DNA of 34,790 nucleotides from Actinomycetota bacterium (lineage in GTDB: Bacteria; Actinomycetota; Actinomycetes; Actinomycetales; Microbacteriaceae), in NCBI GenBank assembly GCA_009704705.1, contig WLDR01000001.1, positions 1 to 34,790 of the forward strand, read 5' to 3'. Positions within the stretch are counted from its first letter, which is position 1. Each line of letters starts with the position of its first letter. A program made the translations under genes and the position numbers. The notes beneath the pieces were generated by a model. It saw only the letters and a list, made by a program, of their open reading frames with translations. It searched no databases and was not told where the DNA came from. Of this stretch, positions 1 through 8,151 are shown piece after piece.

Positions 1-468
1 GTCGACTTCGCTTCTCAGCGCCGCAATGCCCGCGTCGGCCTGCAACGCGCGTCGCTTGCCTTCAAAGCCAAAGGGCTTAGTCACAACACCAATCGTGAGC
101 GCGCCAATCGACTTGGCAATTCTTGCCACGACTGGAGCGCCGCCCGTGCCGGTGCCACCGCCCTCGCCCGCCGTGACGAACACCATGTCTGCGCCGGCCA
201 GTGCTTCTTCAATTTCTTCTGCGTGATCTTCGGCGGCTTTTCGACCGACCTCGGGGTCGGCACCTGCGCCGAGTCCACGAGTAAGTTGGCGACCCACATC
301 GAGCTTGACGTCCGCTTCGCTCATGAGAAGGGCTTGTGCGTCAGTGTTGACGGCAATGAACTCGACACCCTTGAGTCCGCGCTCGATCATGCGATTGACT
401 GCGTTGACGCCACCACCGCCGACGCCGACCACCTTGATGACGGCGAGGAAGTTTTGATTGGTATTCAC
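1..468 (-). CDS. ftsZ: Cell division protein FtsZ (N-terminal part, cut by window edge)
   Basis: Tubulin-like GTPase that polymerises at midcell into the Z-ring and recruits the divisome in the cytoplasm. Only the first 156 codons are in the window; the C-terminal part lies beyond base 1. The visible part holds the N-terminal nucleotide-binding core, with the glycine-rich VGVGGGGVNAVNRM segment at residues 14-27 and the tubulin signature GGGTGTG at residues 103-109. I chose the GTG start at 468 because a GGAGG ribosome-binding site lies about 6 bases upstream and the protein starts just where FtsZ homology begins. It is the last dcw gene here, 139 bases downstream of ftsQ, with its own probable promoter and a palindrome in that gap. 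Identification is very safe. Confidence 0.97.
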   Translation of the reverse strand, partial: MNTNQNFLAVIKVVGVGGGGVNAVNRMIERGLKGVEFIAVNTDAQALLMSEADVKLDVGRQLTRGLGAGADPEVGRKAAEDHAEEIEEALAGADMVFVTAGEGGGTGTGGAPVVARIAKSIGALTIGVVTKPFGFEGKRRALQADAGIAALRSEVD

Positions 469-510
469 GTTCGGCCTCCGCGGAAACCCTAAACTTCAAC
501 TCGAAGTCTA

Positions 511-541
511 AAGTTATACTGGGTATGCAATTGCATATCCC
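511..541 (-). promoter_or_regulatory. Putative ftsZ promoter with overlapping palindromic operator
   Basis: In the 139-base gap between ftsQ and ftsZ, the minus strand carries a -10-like TATAAC (513-518; TAACTT at 511-516 is an alternative). Immediately upstream of it is the perfect 14-bp palindrome TATGCAATTGCATA (524-537), extended on both sides by GGG/CCC with one base out of register. No good -35 box is visible. A palindrome at this distance would cover the -35 region, as expected of an operator for a dimeric regulator. A small inverted repeat, ACTTC-N5-GAAGT (493-507), lies further down in the leader. Promoter and operator roles are inferences. Confidence 0.45.
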
Positions 542-607
542 CTCGAGAGTACGGTGGCGCCAACTCGGTCTCGGTGAACGACACGCCGAACCCGAATCGT
601 GGCGCGT

Positions 608-1594
608 CTAGCGAACGACGACGTTGTCCTTTGACGAGACGTCATATTCGTTGGCTGTTCCCGGGGGCCAGTTAGCCAAAAGCCCACTGAGTGCCCGCAC
701 CTTGAGCGCTGCGTCATCCGAGCTTCCCCAAAAAACTCTCTGTCCGGTGTCACCGAAAACGTAGGTGACGTCATCTGCCGTCGACGCTGAGATTTCGGAG
801 ATGCGGCTGCGAAGATCCGCGGGCAAGCTCTGGAGCACTTCGATCGCCGAGGCATACGCGACCCCCTTGGCCTCATCTTTCGGCACGCGAATCAACGGGT
901 AATCTCCCGGGTTCTCAGGCCTAGATTCAATCGTGACGCCCGCCGCATCAATCAACTCGAATTTTGTGCCCACGGGAATGTAGACAATCGGTTGCCGTTC
1001 GACCACATGAAGGATGAGCCCATTGGGCGGCCTCGACTCAATTGAGTAGCTCTCAATGAGGGTCTGACGCCTCAAGACTTCTTCGATTCGGCCGATGTCA
1101 ACGAGCGGAAGTGGTTGACCAATCTGGTCGGTCAGTTGCCCCGAAATAGCTGCAGGGTCGACTCGGGTGGTACCCGTCACAGTGATGGTCTGAACCCGCA
1201 TAACCGGAGAGAACACTCCCACAACGACGAAAACGCCCACCGCCAGCAGCGACACGAGGGCGGCCGCCCACGCTTGGCGGCGGCGGCGAACCCGCGCCGT
1301 AAAGCGCCGTACTTCATTGCGTTCAAACGCTTTGCGTGCTTTCTTGGCTTCTCGCAGTGCCATTCGGGCGTCGGCCGCTTCTTCGCGCTGTCGGCGGGCA
1401 ACGCCTGTCTCGCGAGTTTTGCGCGTCGGCGATTGCTTTTCGGCTTTGCGCGCGGGCCTCGATTTCTGCGGGGATTCCTTGGCACGCTTCGGTCGAGTCG
1501 ATTCGGCATCCTCTCGTCTACTCGACAGGGACGTCACGTCCGCCGGTCGGCGTTCAGGTGACGATGGCGTCAGCGGAAAATCTGGGCGCTTCAT
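608..1594 (-). CDS. ftsQ: Cell division protein FtsQ (DivIB family)
   Basis: Bitopic divisome protein that links FtsL/FtsB to the FtsW-FtsI synthase; the bulk of the protein is outside the membrane. The 328-residue sequence has a long basic cytoplasmic tail rich in Lys, Arg and Glu (about residues 1-107), a single transmembrane helix (about 108-130), and then the POTRA domain (about 132-200, starting VQTITVTG) and beta domain. The start ATG overlaps the murC stop as ATGA, so it is probably translationally coupled to murC. The cytoplasmic tail is longer than in most proteobacterial FtsQ proteins. The assignment rests on domain order plus position between murC and ftsZ. Confidence 0.92.
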   Translation of the reverse strand: MKRPDFPLTPSSPERRPADVTSLSSRREDAESTRPKRAKESPQKSRPARKAEKQSPTRKTRETGVARRQREEAADARMALREAKKARKAFERNEVRRFTARVRRRRQAWAAALVSLLAVGVFVVVGVFSPVMRVQTITVTGTTRVDPAAISGQLTDQIGQPLPLVDIGRIEEVLRRQTLIESYSIESRPPNGLILHVVERQPIVYIPVGTKFELIDAAGVTIESRPENPGDYPLIRVPKDEAKGVAYASAIEVLQSLPADLRSRISEISASTADDVTYVFGDTGQRVFWGSSDDAALKVRALSGLLANWPPGTANEYDVSSKDNVVVR

Positions 1595-2997
1595 GCCAAC
1601 GGTGCGCGGTGGGTCAGCGCGTCGACGACCTGCGGAATGATTCGATAGACATCACCACAGCCCAGCGTGATCACAAAGTCGCCGGGGCGAGAAATCTCGG
1701 CAATTCGAGCGGCGGCCTGCGCCCAATCCGGCTCATAAAACACGTTTTGCGGGTCAGCGAATTTACTCGTCACGAGCTCACCGGTGACCCCCGGGACGGG
1801 GTCTTCGCGCGCGCCATAAACATCGAGGCACACCGTCACGTCCGCCTTGTTCTCGAGAACTTCGGCGAACTCAACGCACATCATCGCCGTACGGCTGTAG
1901 AGGTGAGGTTGTTGCAGAGCGATGAGGCGCCCAGCACCCACGACCGTGCGAGCTGCCGACAGCACCGCATCCACTTCGGTCGGATGGTGAGCGTAGTCGT
2001 CATACACGCTCACACCGTCGACTACGGCGTGAAGTTCGAAACGGCGCTCTGTACCGCCAAATTTGGCAATCCCCGCCATCGACGAAGCCGGGTCGAAGCC
2101 CATCCCGACGAGAACGGCAAAAACGCCAGCAGCATTAATCGCGTTGTGGCGACCAGGCACGCGAAGGGTTGTCTCGAACGACTCCCCGTTCCAGACCACG
2201 CCGAATCTCACGTTTCCTGCGCTGGTGTCGATCACAGAAATGCGTACGTCAGCTCCTGGGCTCTCACCGAATGTGATCACCCGGTCGTGGCTCAATTGTT
2301 GTGAAACCGAAATTGCGCCCGGGTCATCCGCCGAAATCACAACCAGCTCCGACGCGGCCGACGCAAACTTGACGAATGCGTCGATGAAGGCGTCATGCGA
2401 ACCGTAGTGGTCGAGATGATCCGGATCGACATTTGTGATCAGAGCTACTGCCGTCGAGTAAATGAGAAAGGAACCATCGGATTCGTCAGCTTCAACGACG
2501 AACTCATTGGATGAACCTGATTGCGCACTTCTGCCGAGCCCGTGCACGACGCCACCGTTGACGAACCCGGGGTCTTCGCCGAGGTGCTTGAGGGCCGTGA
2601 TCAGCATGCCGGTCGATGTGGTCTTGCCGTGGGCTCCGGCAACCGAAACGAGTCGCTTGTTCCTCGTGAGCCATTCCAACGCTTGTGCGCGGTGAAAGAC
2701 CGGGATGCCTCGCTCCAGAGCGAGCAGATACTCCGGATTGTCTTGCCACAGTGCACCCGTGACGACAAGTTGATCAGCACTACCGACATGCGCCGCGTCG
2801 TGTCCAATGCTGACCTCAACGCCGAGATCCCTCAATGCGTGCGTTGCAGAAGACTCTCGCGAGTCTGATCCGGTGACCGAAATGCCTGACTCGACAAACA
2901 TGCGGGCAATTCCGCTCATGCCAGATCCACCGATGCCAACAAAGTGCACCTTGCCCCACGTTTCGGGAGCTGTCACATTCAGGTCTGGCTTGATCAC
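1591..2997 (-). CDS. murC: UDP-N-acetylmuramate--L-alanine ligase MurC
   Basis: Cytoplasmic ATP-dependent ligase that adds the first amino acid to UDP-MurNAc (L-alanine in most bacteria; glycine occurs in some B-type actinobacteria). The Rossmann UDP-binding motif GIGGSGM is at residues 21-27 and the Mur ligase P-loop AHGKTTST at 122-129. Further family motifs include EADESDGSF, NVDPDHLDHYG and DDYAHHPTEV. Its 468 residues match the family. The start is GTG at 2997, with AAGGA seven bases upstream. It overlaps ftsQ by 4 bases and is separated from murG by 120 bases that contain a palindrome, so murC-ftsQ may have some independent expression. Confidence 0.97.
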   Translation of the reverse strand: MIKPDLNVTAPETWGKVHFVGIGGSGMSGIARMFVESGISVTGSDSRESSATHALRDLGVEVSIGHDAAHVGSADQLVVTGALWQDNPEYLLALERGIPVFHRAQALEWLTRNKRLVSVAGAHGKTTSTGMLITALKHLGEDPGFVNGGVVHGLGRSAQSGSSNEFVVEADESDGSFLIYSTAVALITNVDPDHLDHYGSHDAFIDAFVKFASAASELVVISADDPGAISVSQQLSHDRVITFGESPGADVRISVIDTSAGNVRFGVVWNGESFETTLRVPGRHNAINAAGVFAVLVGMGFDPASSMAGIAKFGGTERRFELHAVVDGVSVYDDYAHHPTEVDAVLSAARTVVGAGRLIALQQPHLYSRTAMMCVEFAEVLENKADVTVCLDVYGAREDPVPGVTGELVTSKFADPQNVFYEPDWAQAAARIAEISRPGDFVITLGCGDVYRIIPQVVDALTHRAPLA

Positions 2998-3021
2998 CGC
3001 AGAGTCCTTGCGAAGAGGTCG

Positions 3022-3035
3022 GCCACACGTGTGGC
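3022..3035. promoter_or_regulatory. Perfect 14-bp palindrome upstream of murC
   Basis: The sequence GCCACACGTGTGGC is a perfect palindrome located 25-38 bases upstream of the murC start codon, in the 120-base gap after murG. A TAnnnT element (TAGAGT on the minus strand, at about 3050-3055) lies a few bases further upstream and could be a -10 box. If that promoter is real, the palindrome falls just downstream of the transcription start, where an operator could act. Only the palindrome itself is directly seen; the role is speculative. Confidence 0.3.
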
Positions 3036-3117
3036 GCTAAGTTCACGATGACTCTAACTCAGGCAGAAGGGCGTCCCGTGAGCGCCACGCAGGTCTCTGC
3101 CCGTGGCTCGAGTCCGG

Positions 3118-4200
3118 TCACTTCGTAAGTGGCGCCATCGCCTCATCAATAAGGTCGAGCATGCGCGCTCGCCCGTCACGAATCCCCACAGAGGCAGATA
3201 CGCTTGCCATCTCGTTCAGGCGCGCCGTATCGAGGAGGAGAGGAAGCGCGTTTTCCCGGATCCACGCCGGCGTGAATTCACCGTCGGGCACCAAGACTGC
3301 ACCTCCCGCATCGACGAGAGGAAGCGCGTTGAATCGCTGTTCTCCGTTTCCGACTGGATACGGAACGAACACCGCGGGCACCCCCAGAGCGGCCAACTCA
3401 CTGACTGTCGAGGAGCCGGCACGAGAAACCACAAGGTCAGCGCACGCGAGGGCGTCGCGCATCCGATCACAGTATTCGAGCACCACGTGACCGTGGGCCT
3501 GCGAGCCGATTGGCGCAGTTTGCCTGCCGGTGATGTGCAGTATTTGCACGCCGGCAGATCGCAGGTCGGGCACAGCCGCAGAGACAGCGCCATTGATGGA
3601 ACGCGCTCCCAGAGAACCGCCGGTCACAACCAGTGTGAGCGCGTCGGGGTCGAGACCAAATGAACGCCTCAATTCCGCTCGTGAAGCCGGGTCGACGAGG
3701 TGTTCAAATTCCGCTCGCAGTGGCATTCCAACCAGGCGAGCGTCGCGCAGAGGTGTTCCAGGAATTGCGATGCCAACGAAATGAGTCCACCGCGAGCCCA
3801 GCCGATTCGCCAGCCCCGGACGAGCGTTTGCTTCGTGTATGACGATGGGGATGCGCTGTGCACGAGCGGCCGCGTAAGCCGGAGCCGATGCGTACCCCCC
3901 GACGCCGACGACAACGTCAACGTGCCGTCGAACAATCACGTCTCTCACGGCGCGAACGGCACGGCGCCAGCGAACAGGAAACGTCAAGGCCGACGCGGTC
4001 AACCGTCGGGGGAACGGGAGTTTTTCGATGGTAATCAGCTCGTATCCCGCCGCAGGCACCAGTCGGGCTTCGAGCCCCTCGGCCGTGCCCAGCATGAGTA
4101 TCTCGGCAGACGCGTCTCGCTCGCGCAGCGCATCCGCAATTGCAATCATGGGATTGACATGCCCCGCTGTGCCGCCGCCGGCCATCAAATAGACGGTCAC
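3118..4200 (-). CDS. murG: UDP-GlcNAc:lipid I N-acetylglucosaminyltransferase MurG
   Basis: Peripheral membrane GT-B glycosyltransferase (family GT28) that transfers GlcNAc from UDP-GlcNAc to lipid I to make lipid II on the inner face of the membrane. The N-terminal glycine-rich loop GGGTAGH is at residues 8-14. Further motifs are HEANARPGLANR (acceptor side), GGSLGARSIN (second glycine loop) and the UDP-GlcNAc-binding segment SRAGSSTVSELAALGVPAVF. Its 360 residues match the usual length. The start is GTG at 4200, overlapping the ftsW stop as GTGA, which indicates tight coupling of ftsW and murG. Confidence 0.97.
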   Translation of the reverse strand: MTVYLMAGGGTAGHVNPMIAIADALRERDASAEILMLGTAEGLEARLVPAAGYELITIEKLPFPRRLTASALTFPVRWRRAVRAVRDVIVRRHVDVVVGVGGYASAPAYAAARAQRIPIVIHEANARPGLANRLGSRWTHFVGIAIPGTPLRDARLVGMPLRAEFEHLVDPASRAELRRSFGLDPDALTLVVTGGSLGARSINGAVSAAVPDLRSAGVQILHITGRQTAPIGSQAHGHVVLEYCDRMRDALACADLVVSRAGSSTVSELAALGVPAVFVPYPVGNGEQRFNALPLVDAGGAVLVPDGEFTPAWIRENALPLLLDTARLNEMASVSASVGIRDGRARMLDLIDEAMAPLTK

Positions 4201-5555
4201 GTCTGCCGATCCGATCTGAGCGACGTCCGTTGACTCCCCCGCAGTGCCACAACATTCCGAACGGGCGACTGTTGACGCTGAGTAACAGAGCGCCGCGCTG
4301 AAGCACCTGGAGTACGACGACTATCGCGGTTTGCCCGTGCGAACGAAAGAACGATTCCGACAGCAACCAGGTTGGCAAAGAGCGCCGTTCCACCCGAGGA
4401 AAGGAACGGAAGCGGAACACCGAGAACGGGGAGAATTCCGACGACGACACCGATGTTTATCGCCGCCTGACCGATGATCCAGAACATGATGGCACCGGTC
4501 GTAATTCGAACCATGCGGTTGTCTGACTCTCGAATGATGCGCAAGAAGATCACGGTCAACAAAACGTAGAGGGCAATGACCACAAGGCACCCGATGAGTC
4601 CCATTTCTTCACCGATGATTGCGAAAATGTAGTCGTTGTCGGCCGCAGGAAGCCATGACCATTTGGACTTTGAGTTACCGAGTCCAACGCCGAAGATTCC
4701 ACCATTTGCCATCGCCCACTTGCCGTGAAGCGGTTGCCAACATGCGTTGATGTAGTCCGTGCACTCGTTCATAAACGAGAGAATGCGGTCCATTCGGTTA
4801 GAACTTGTCCACGCCATGACCAAAATGCCCAGCGCACCGAGTGTCGCCGGAATGAGCAAAATTCGCATCGGGAGGCCGGCAAACAAGAGCCCGCCCACGA
4901 CGATGATGGCCATAATCATCGTCGTGCCGAGGTCTTTGCCATAAAGCACCAATGCCATCAGTCCAACAGCGGGAATGATCGGAAATAGAACATGCCACGT
5001 GTTCATGCCAACCCGGTCGATGGCTTTGGGAAGTGCAACACCGAGTGAGACGGCGATGACAATCTTGACGAGTTCCGACGGCTGACCGGTGATCGACCCA
5101 ATCGCAAGCCAGTTTCGGTTTCCGCCGGTCTCGACACCGAGAGGCGTAAATACCACCAGAAATTGAAGGATGAAAGCGGAAAGGAGCATGACCTTCAACC
5201 AGCGACCCCAAAAGACGAGAGGAAGCTTCGCGATGATAAGCATCAACGGAATGCCCAGCGCGGCAAATCCAGCTTGTTTCAGAAATCCACCAAAGAACCC
5301 GGAATCCGAGAGAAACGAGCCAATCGACGAGGCGGAGAAAACGATAATCAAACCAAAGATGACGAGAAAGACGACTGTGCCAAGGAGCATGTAATAGTTG
5401 GAATTCTCGGAACGCAGCGCATTGCCAAGAAAGATTCTCGCGGTGGTCGCCTTCGAGGGTGGAGTTTCACCGTTTCGGGGACGCTGGGGCCGTGTTGCAC
5501 GGCGCGAGGAGTCAATCACGCTGCGGTTGGCGCGAGGTGGGCGCGGATTCGACAT
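4197..5555 (-). CDS. ftsW: Lipid II polymerase / division protein FtsW (SEDS family)
   Basis: Polytopic SEDS-family glycan polymerase that works with the class B PBP FtsI at the septum. After a basic cytoplasmic tail of about 60 residues come roughly ten hydrophobic helices. Conserved SEDS features include the large extracytoplasmic loop between the middle helices (GVGLGNSKSKWSWLPAADND) and the near-C-terminal PFLSSGGTALFANL segment. I prefer the ATG at 5555 over an in-frame GTG one codon upstream (5558), because the strong AGGAGG site is 4 bases from the ATG but only 1 from the GTG. It lies 19 bases after murD. Sequence alone cannot fully separate FtsW from RodA, but the dcw position decides. 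Confidence 0.95.
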   Translation of the reverse strand: MSNPRPPRANRSVIDSSRRATRPQRPRNGETPPSKATTARIFLGNALRSENSNYYMLLGTVVFLVIFGLIIVFSASSIGSFLSDSGFFGGFLKQAGFAALGIPLMLIIAKLPLVFWGRWLKVMLLSAFILQFLVVFTPLGVETGGNRNWLAIGSITGQPSELVKIVIAVSLGVALPKAIDRVGMNTWHVLFPIIPAVGLMALVLYGKDLGTTMIMAIIVVGGLLFAGLPMRILLIPATLGALGILVMAWTSSNRMDRILSFMNECTDYINACWQPLHGKWAMANGGIFGVGLGNSKSKWSWLPAADNDYIFAIIGEEMGLIGCLVVIALYVLLTVIFLRIIRESDNRMVRITTGAIMFWIIGQAAINIGVVVGILPVLGVPLPFLSSGGTALFANLVAVGIVLSFARANRDSRRTPGASARRSVTQRQQSPVRNVVALRGSQRTSLRSDRQT

Positions 5556-5574
5556 CACGCCTCCTCAAAGAAAA

Positions 5575-7050
5575 CTATGTTCCGACGTGAGCTCGAACGG
5601 CCTCAGCGAAGAGCCGCCCTCGTTCCGCGTAGTCGGTGAATTGATCCATCGATGCTGCCGCCGGAGCAAGCAAAACGATGTCGCCCCGGGTCACAAACTC
5701 CGCCGCTAAACGCACGGCATCGCCCATGACGCCTTTAGTTTCGCTCGAGTTCACCTCCACGACGGGGATGTTCGGCGCGTGTTGCGCGAATGCGGCGAGC
5801 ACCGAATCCCGCTCGATGCCAATCACGACCGCAGCTTTTAGGCGTTCGGCGTGACGCGCGACGAGGTCATCAATCGAAACTCCCTTGAGTAACCCACCGA
5901 CAATCCACACAATCGAATCGTTTGCGCGCAGCGACGCGTCGGCCGCGTGTGGGTTCGTGGCTTTGGAATCATCAATCCACGAGACTCCGTCTACCGACGC
6001 AATTGTTTCGTAGCGGTGTGCATCCACTCGGAATGCCGTGGCCGCTTCGGCAACCGCCTCAATCGATGCCCCCACGCAACGGGCCAGTGCTGACGCCGCG
6101 AGCACGTTCGCCACCATGTGCGGGGCATCAAGACCGTTTGAACGAAGTTCATCGACCGTTGTGATTTCGAGCGCTTCGGCATGACGATTGTCGAGAAATG
6201 CCCGATCGAGCAAGATTCCGTCTACGACGCCGAAGTCGGACATTCCCGGTGAATCGAGTCCGAAACCAATTGCGCGCGCTCCGTCGACGACGTTCGCTTC
6301 TTCGACCATGTGCATGGTGCGGTCGTCGGCTCGGTTATAGACGCACGCAAGCTTCGTGTTCTCATACACTTTTGCCTTTGCCCGAGCGTATTCCTCGAAT
6401 GAACCATGCCAGTCGAGGTGGTCTTCGGCCACGTTGAGGCACGCCGAAGCCACTGGAGAAACGCCCCGCATCCAATGCAACTGATAGCTCGACACTTCGA
6501 CTGCGAAGAAATCGAATCCTTGAGGGTCGCGCACGGCGTCGAGAATGGGCACGCCGATGTTTCCGCACGGAGCCACGCGATAGCCGGCGTGCAACAACAT
6601 GTGCGCTGTGAGCTGCGTCGTCGTGGTTTTGCCGTTGGTTCCCGTGATGAGAATCCATTCCGCAGGAGCCCCGGTTTGCTTGTCGCGCACGCGCCAGGCA
6701 AGTTCGATGTCGCCCCAGATAGGAATCTTGCGTGCCTGCCCCCAATTGAGAATTGGATGGTTGGGATGGTAGCCAGGTGACACGACGATGAGCTCGGGAT
6801 CAAAATCCACAAGCTCCTGGGGAACCGAATCGCCGATTTCATCCAGCACGACCGAAACACCCAAGACTGAGCACATGTCTCGACGAATCTGGTCTGCGGT
6901 TGCCGCCACAACCAGAACCTTGCAGTTCAGTTCGACGAGCGTGTCAGCGACAGAGAACCCGGTGACGCCGAGGCCGAGCACTGCCACACGCAGTCCGGAC
7001 CAATCGGCATGCCAGCTGTGCAGGTCTTCGCACCGAGGAGTCTCAGTCAT
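5575..7050 (-). CDS. murD: UDP-N-acetylmuramoylalanine--D-glutamate ligase MurD
   Basis: Cytoplasmic Mur ligase that adds D-glutamate, the second residue of the stem peptide. The N-terminal Rossmann domain has VLGLGVTGFS (residues 24-33). The P-loop GTNGKTTT is at 137-144, and NVAEDHLDWHG and DDSKATNPHA (normally DDSKATN) are clear MurD signatures. The protein has 491 residues, within the family range. The ATG at 7050 is 6 bases after the mraY stop, and no Shine-Dalgarno sequence is visible between them, so translation probably depends on ribosomes finishing mraY. Confident. Confidence 0.97.
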   Translation of the reverse strand: MTETPRCEDLHSWHADWSGLRVAVLGLGVTGFSVADTLVELNCKVLVVAATADQIRRDMCSVLGVSVVLDEIGDSVPQELVDFDPELIVVSPGYHPNHPILNWGQARKIPIWGDIELAWRVRDKQTGAPAEWILITGTNGKTTTTQLTAHMLLHAGYRVAPCGNIGVPILDAVRDPQGFDFFAVEVSSYQLHWMRGVSPVASACLNVAEDHLDWHGSFEEYARAKAKVYENTKLACVYNRADDRTMHMVEEANVVDGARAIGFGLDSPGMSDFGVVDGILLDRAFLDNRHAEALEITTVDELRSNGLDAPHMVANVLAASALARCVGASIEAVAEAATAFRVDAHRYETIASVDGVSWIDDSKATNPHAADASLRANDSIVWIVGGLLKGVSIDDLVARHAERLKAAVVIGIERDSVLAAFAQHAPNIPVVEVNSSETKGVMGDAVRLAAEFVTRGDIVLLAPAAASMDQFTDYAERGRLFAEAVRAHVGT

Positions 7051-7056
7051 GGAGAA

Positions 7057-8151
7057 CTACCGCGAAAGCCACTCGAGGTAGAAGGTGCCCACGCCAGCCG
7101 CGACACACAGACCGGCAATGATCCAGAAGCGCACAACGACCGTGACTTCGGCCCACCCCTTCACCTCGAAGTGATGGTGAATCGGGCTCATCAAGAAGAC
7201 GCGCTTTCCGCCCGAAAGCTTGAAATAACCACGCTGGATGAGCACGGATGCGGTGTCGAAAACGAACAATCCACCAATGAGAATGAGGAGGAGTTCGGTC
7301 TGACTCAATACGGCCAATGCGGCAAGGGCACCGCCGAGCGCCATCGACCCAGTGTCGCCCATGAAGATCTGCGCGGGAGATGTGTTCCACCACAAGAACC
7401 CGATGAGCGATCCCACAATCGCCGCCGCGATGATTGCCAGGTCAATCGGGTCGCGCACCTCGTAACACTTGTAGAGCACGTCTTTGTCAATTGTGGAGCT
7501 GAAGCACGATTGGTTGAACTGCCAGAAGTTGATGATGATGAAGGCGCCGATAGCGAGGATTGACGAACCCGAGGCCAAGCCATCTAGGCCGTCGGCAAGG
7601 TTTACGGCATTCGTAGTCGCGGTGACGATGATGATGATCCACACGCAGAACAGCACGATGCCAATGACTGTTCCCAGCGCCATGAAGTCGAGCCCCGTGT
7701 CTCGCACGACGCTGATTTCGGTTGAGGCGGGCGTGAGCCCATTTTCATCGGGGAAGTTGATGGCCAAGAGCGCGAAAGCTGTCGCGATGACAACCTGTCC
7801 CACAATTTTCCACCAACCGTTGAGGCCGAGACTGCGTTGTTTGTGGGTCTTGATGAAATCGTCAATGAAGCCGACCGTCCCGAGCCCAACCATGAGCATG
7901 AGCACGAGAAGAGGTGACAATTCAATCGACGAACCGGTAATCCAGCTCGAGGCGAAGTATCCGACGATGACGGCGAGGACGATGACGATGCCACCCATCG
8001 TCGGGGTGCCCTTTTTCCAGTGGTGATCGTTGGCCTCGTCGTCGCGGATGAACTGCCCCCACCCAATCTTTCGAAAAATTCGCACAAAGATTGGCGTGAA
8101 GAAAAGACTGAACACCAGAGAGATTGCCCCGGCGAGAAGCAGAGTACTCAC
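7057..8151 (-). CDS. mraY: Phospho-MurNAc-pentapeptide transferase MraY
   Basis: Polytopic membrane enzyme that transfers phospho-MurNAc-pentapeptide from UDP to undecaprenyl phosphate to give lipid I. It has about ten transmembrane helices. Diagnostic motifs are GFIDDFIK (residues 94-101, with the catalytic aspartate pair), NAVNLADGLDGLA, FMGDTGSMALGG and MSPIHHHFE (the HHH loop). Its 364 residues match the family. The start is GTG at 8151, overlapping the murF stop as GTGA. Identification is unambiguous. Confidence 0.98.
   Translation of the reverse strand: MSTLLLAGAISLVFSLFFTPIFVRIFRKIGWGQFIRDDEANDHHWKKGTPTMGGIVIVLAVIVGYFASSWITGSSIELSPLLVLMLMVGLGTVGFIDDFIKTHKQRSLGLNGWWKIVGQVVIATAFALLAINFPDENGLTPASTEISVVRDTGLDFMALGTVIGIVLFCVWIIIIVTATTNAVNLADGLDGLASGSSILAIGAFIIINFWQFNQSCFSSTIDKDVLYKCYEVRDPIDLAIIAAAIVGSLIGFLWWNTSPAQIFMGDTGSMALGGALAALAVLSQTELLLILIGGLFVFDTASVLIQRGYFKLSGGKRVFLMSPIHHHFEVKGWAEVTVVVRFWIIAGLCVAAGVGTFYLEWLSR

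Noticed and set aside
1336..2304. A 322-codon open frame on the plus strand opposite ftsQ and murC.
   Set aside because: It is antisense to two clear genes, its translation resembles no family, and long antisense frames are common at this base composition.
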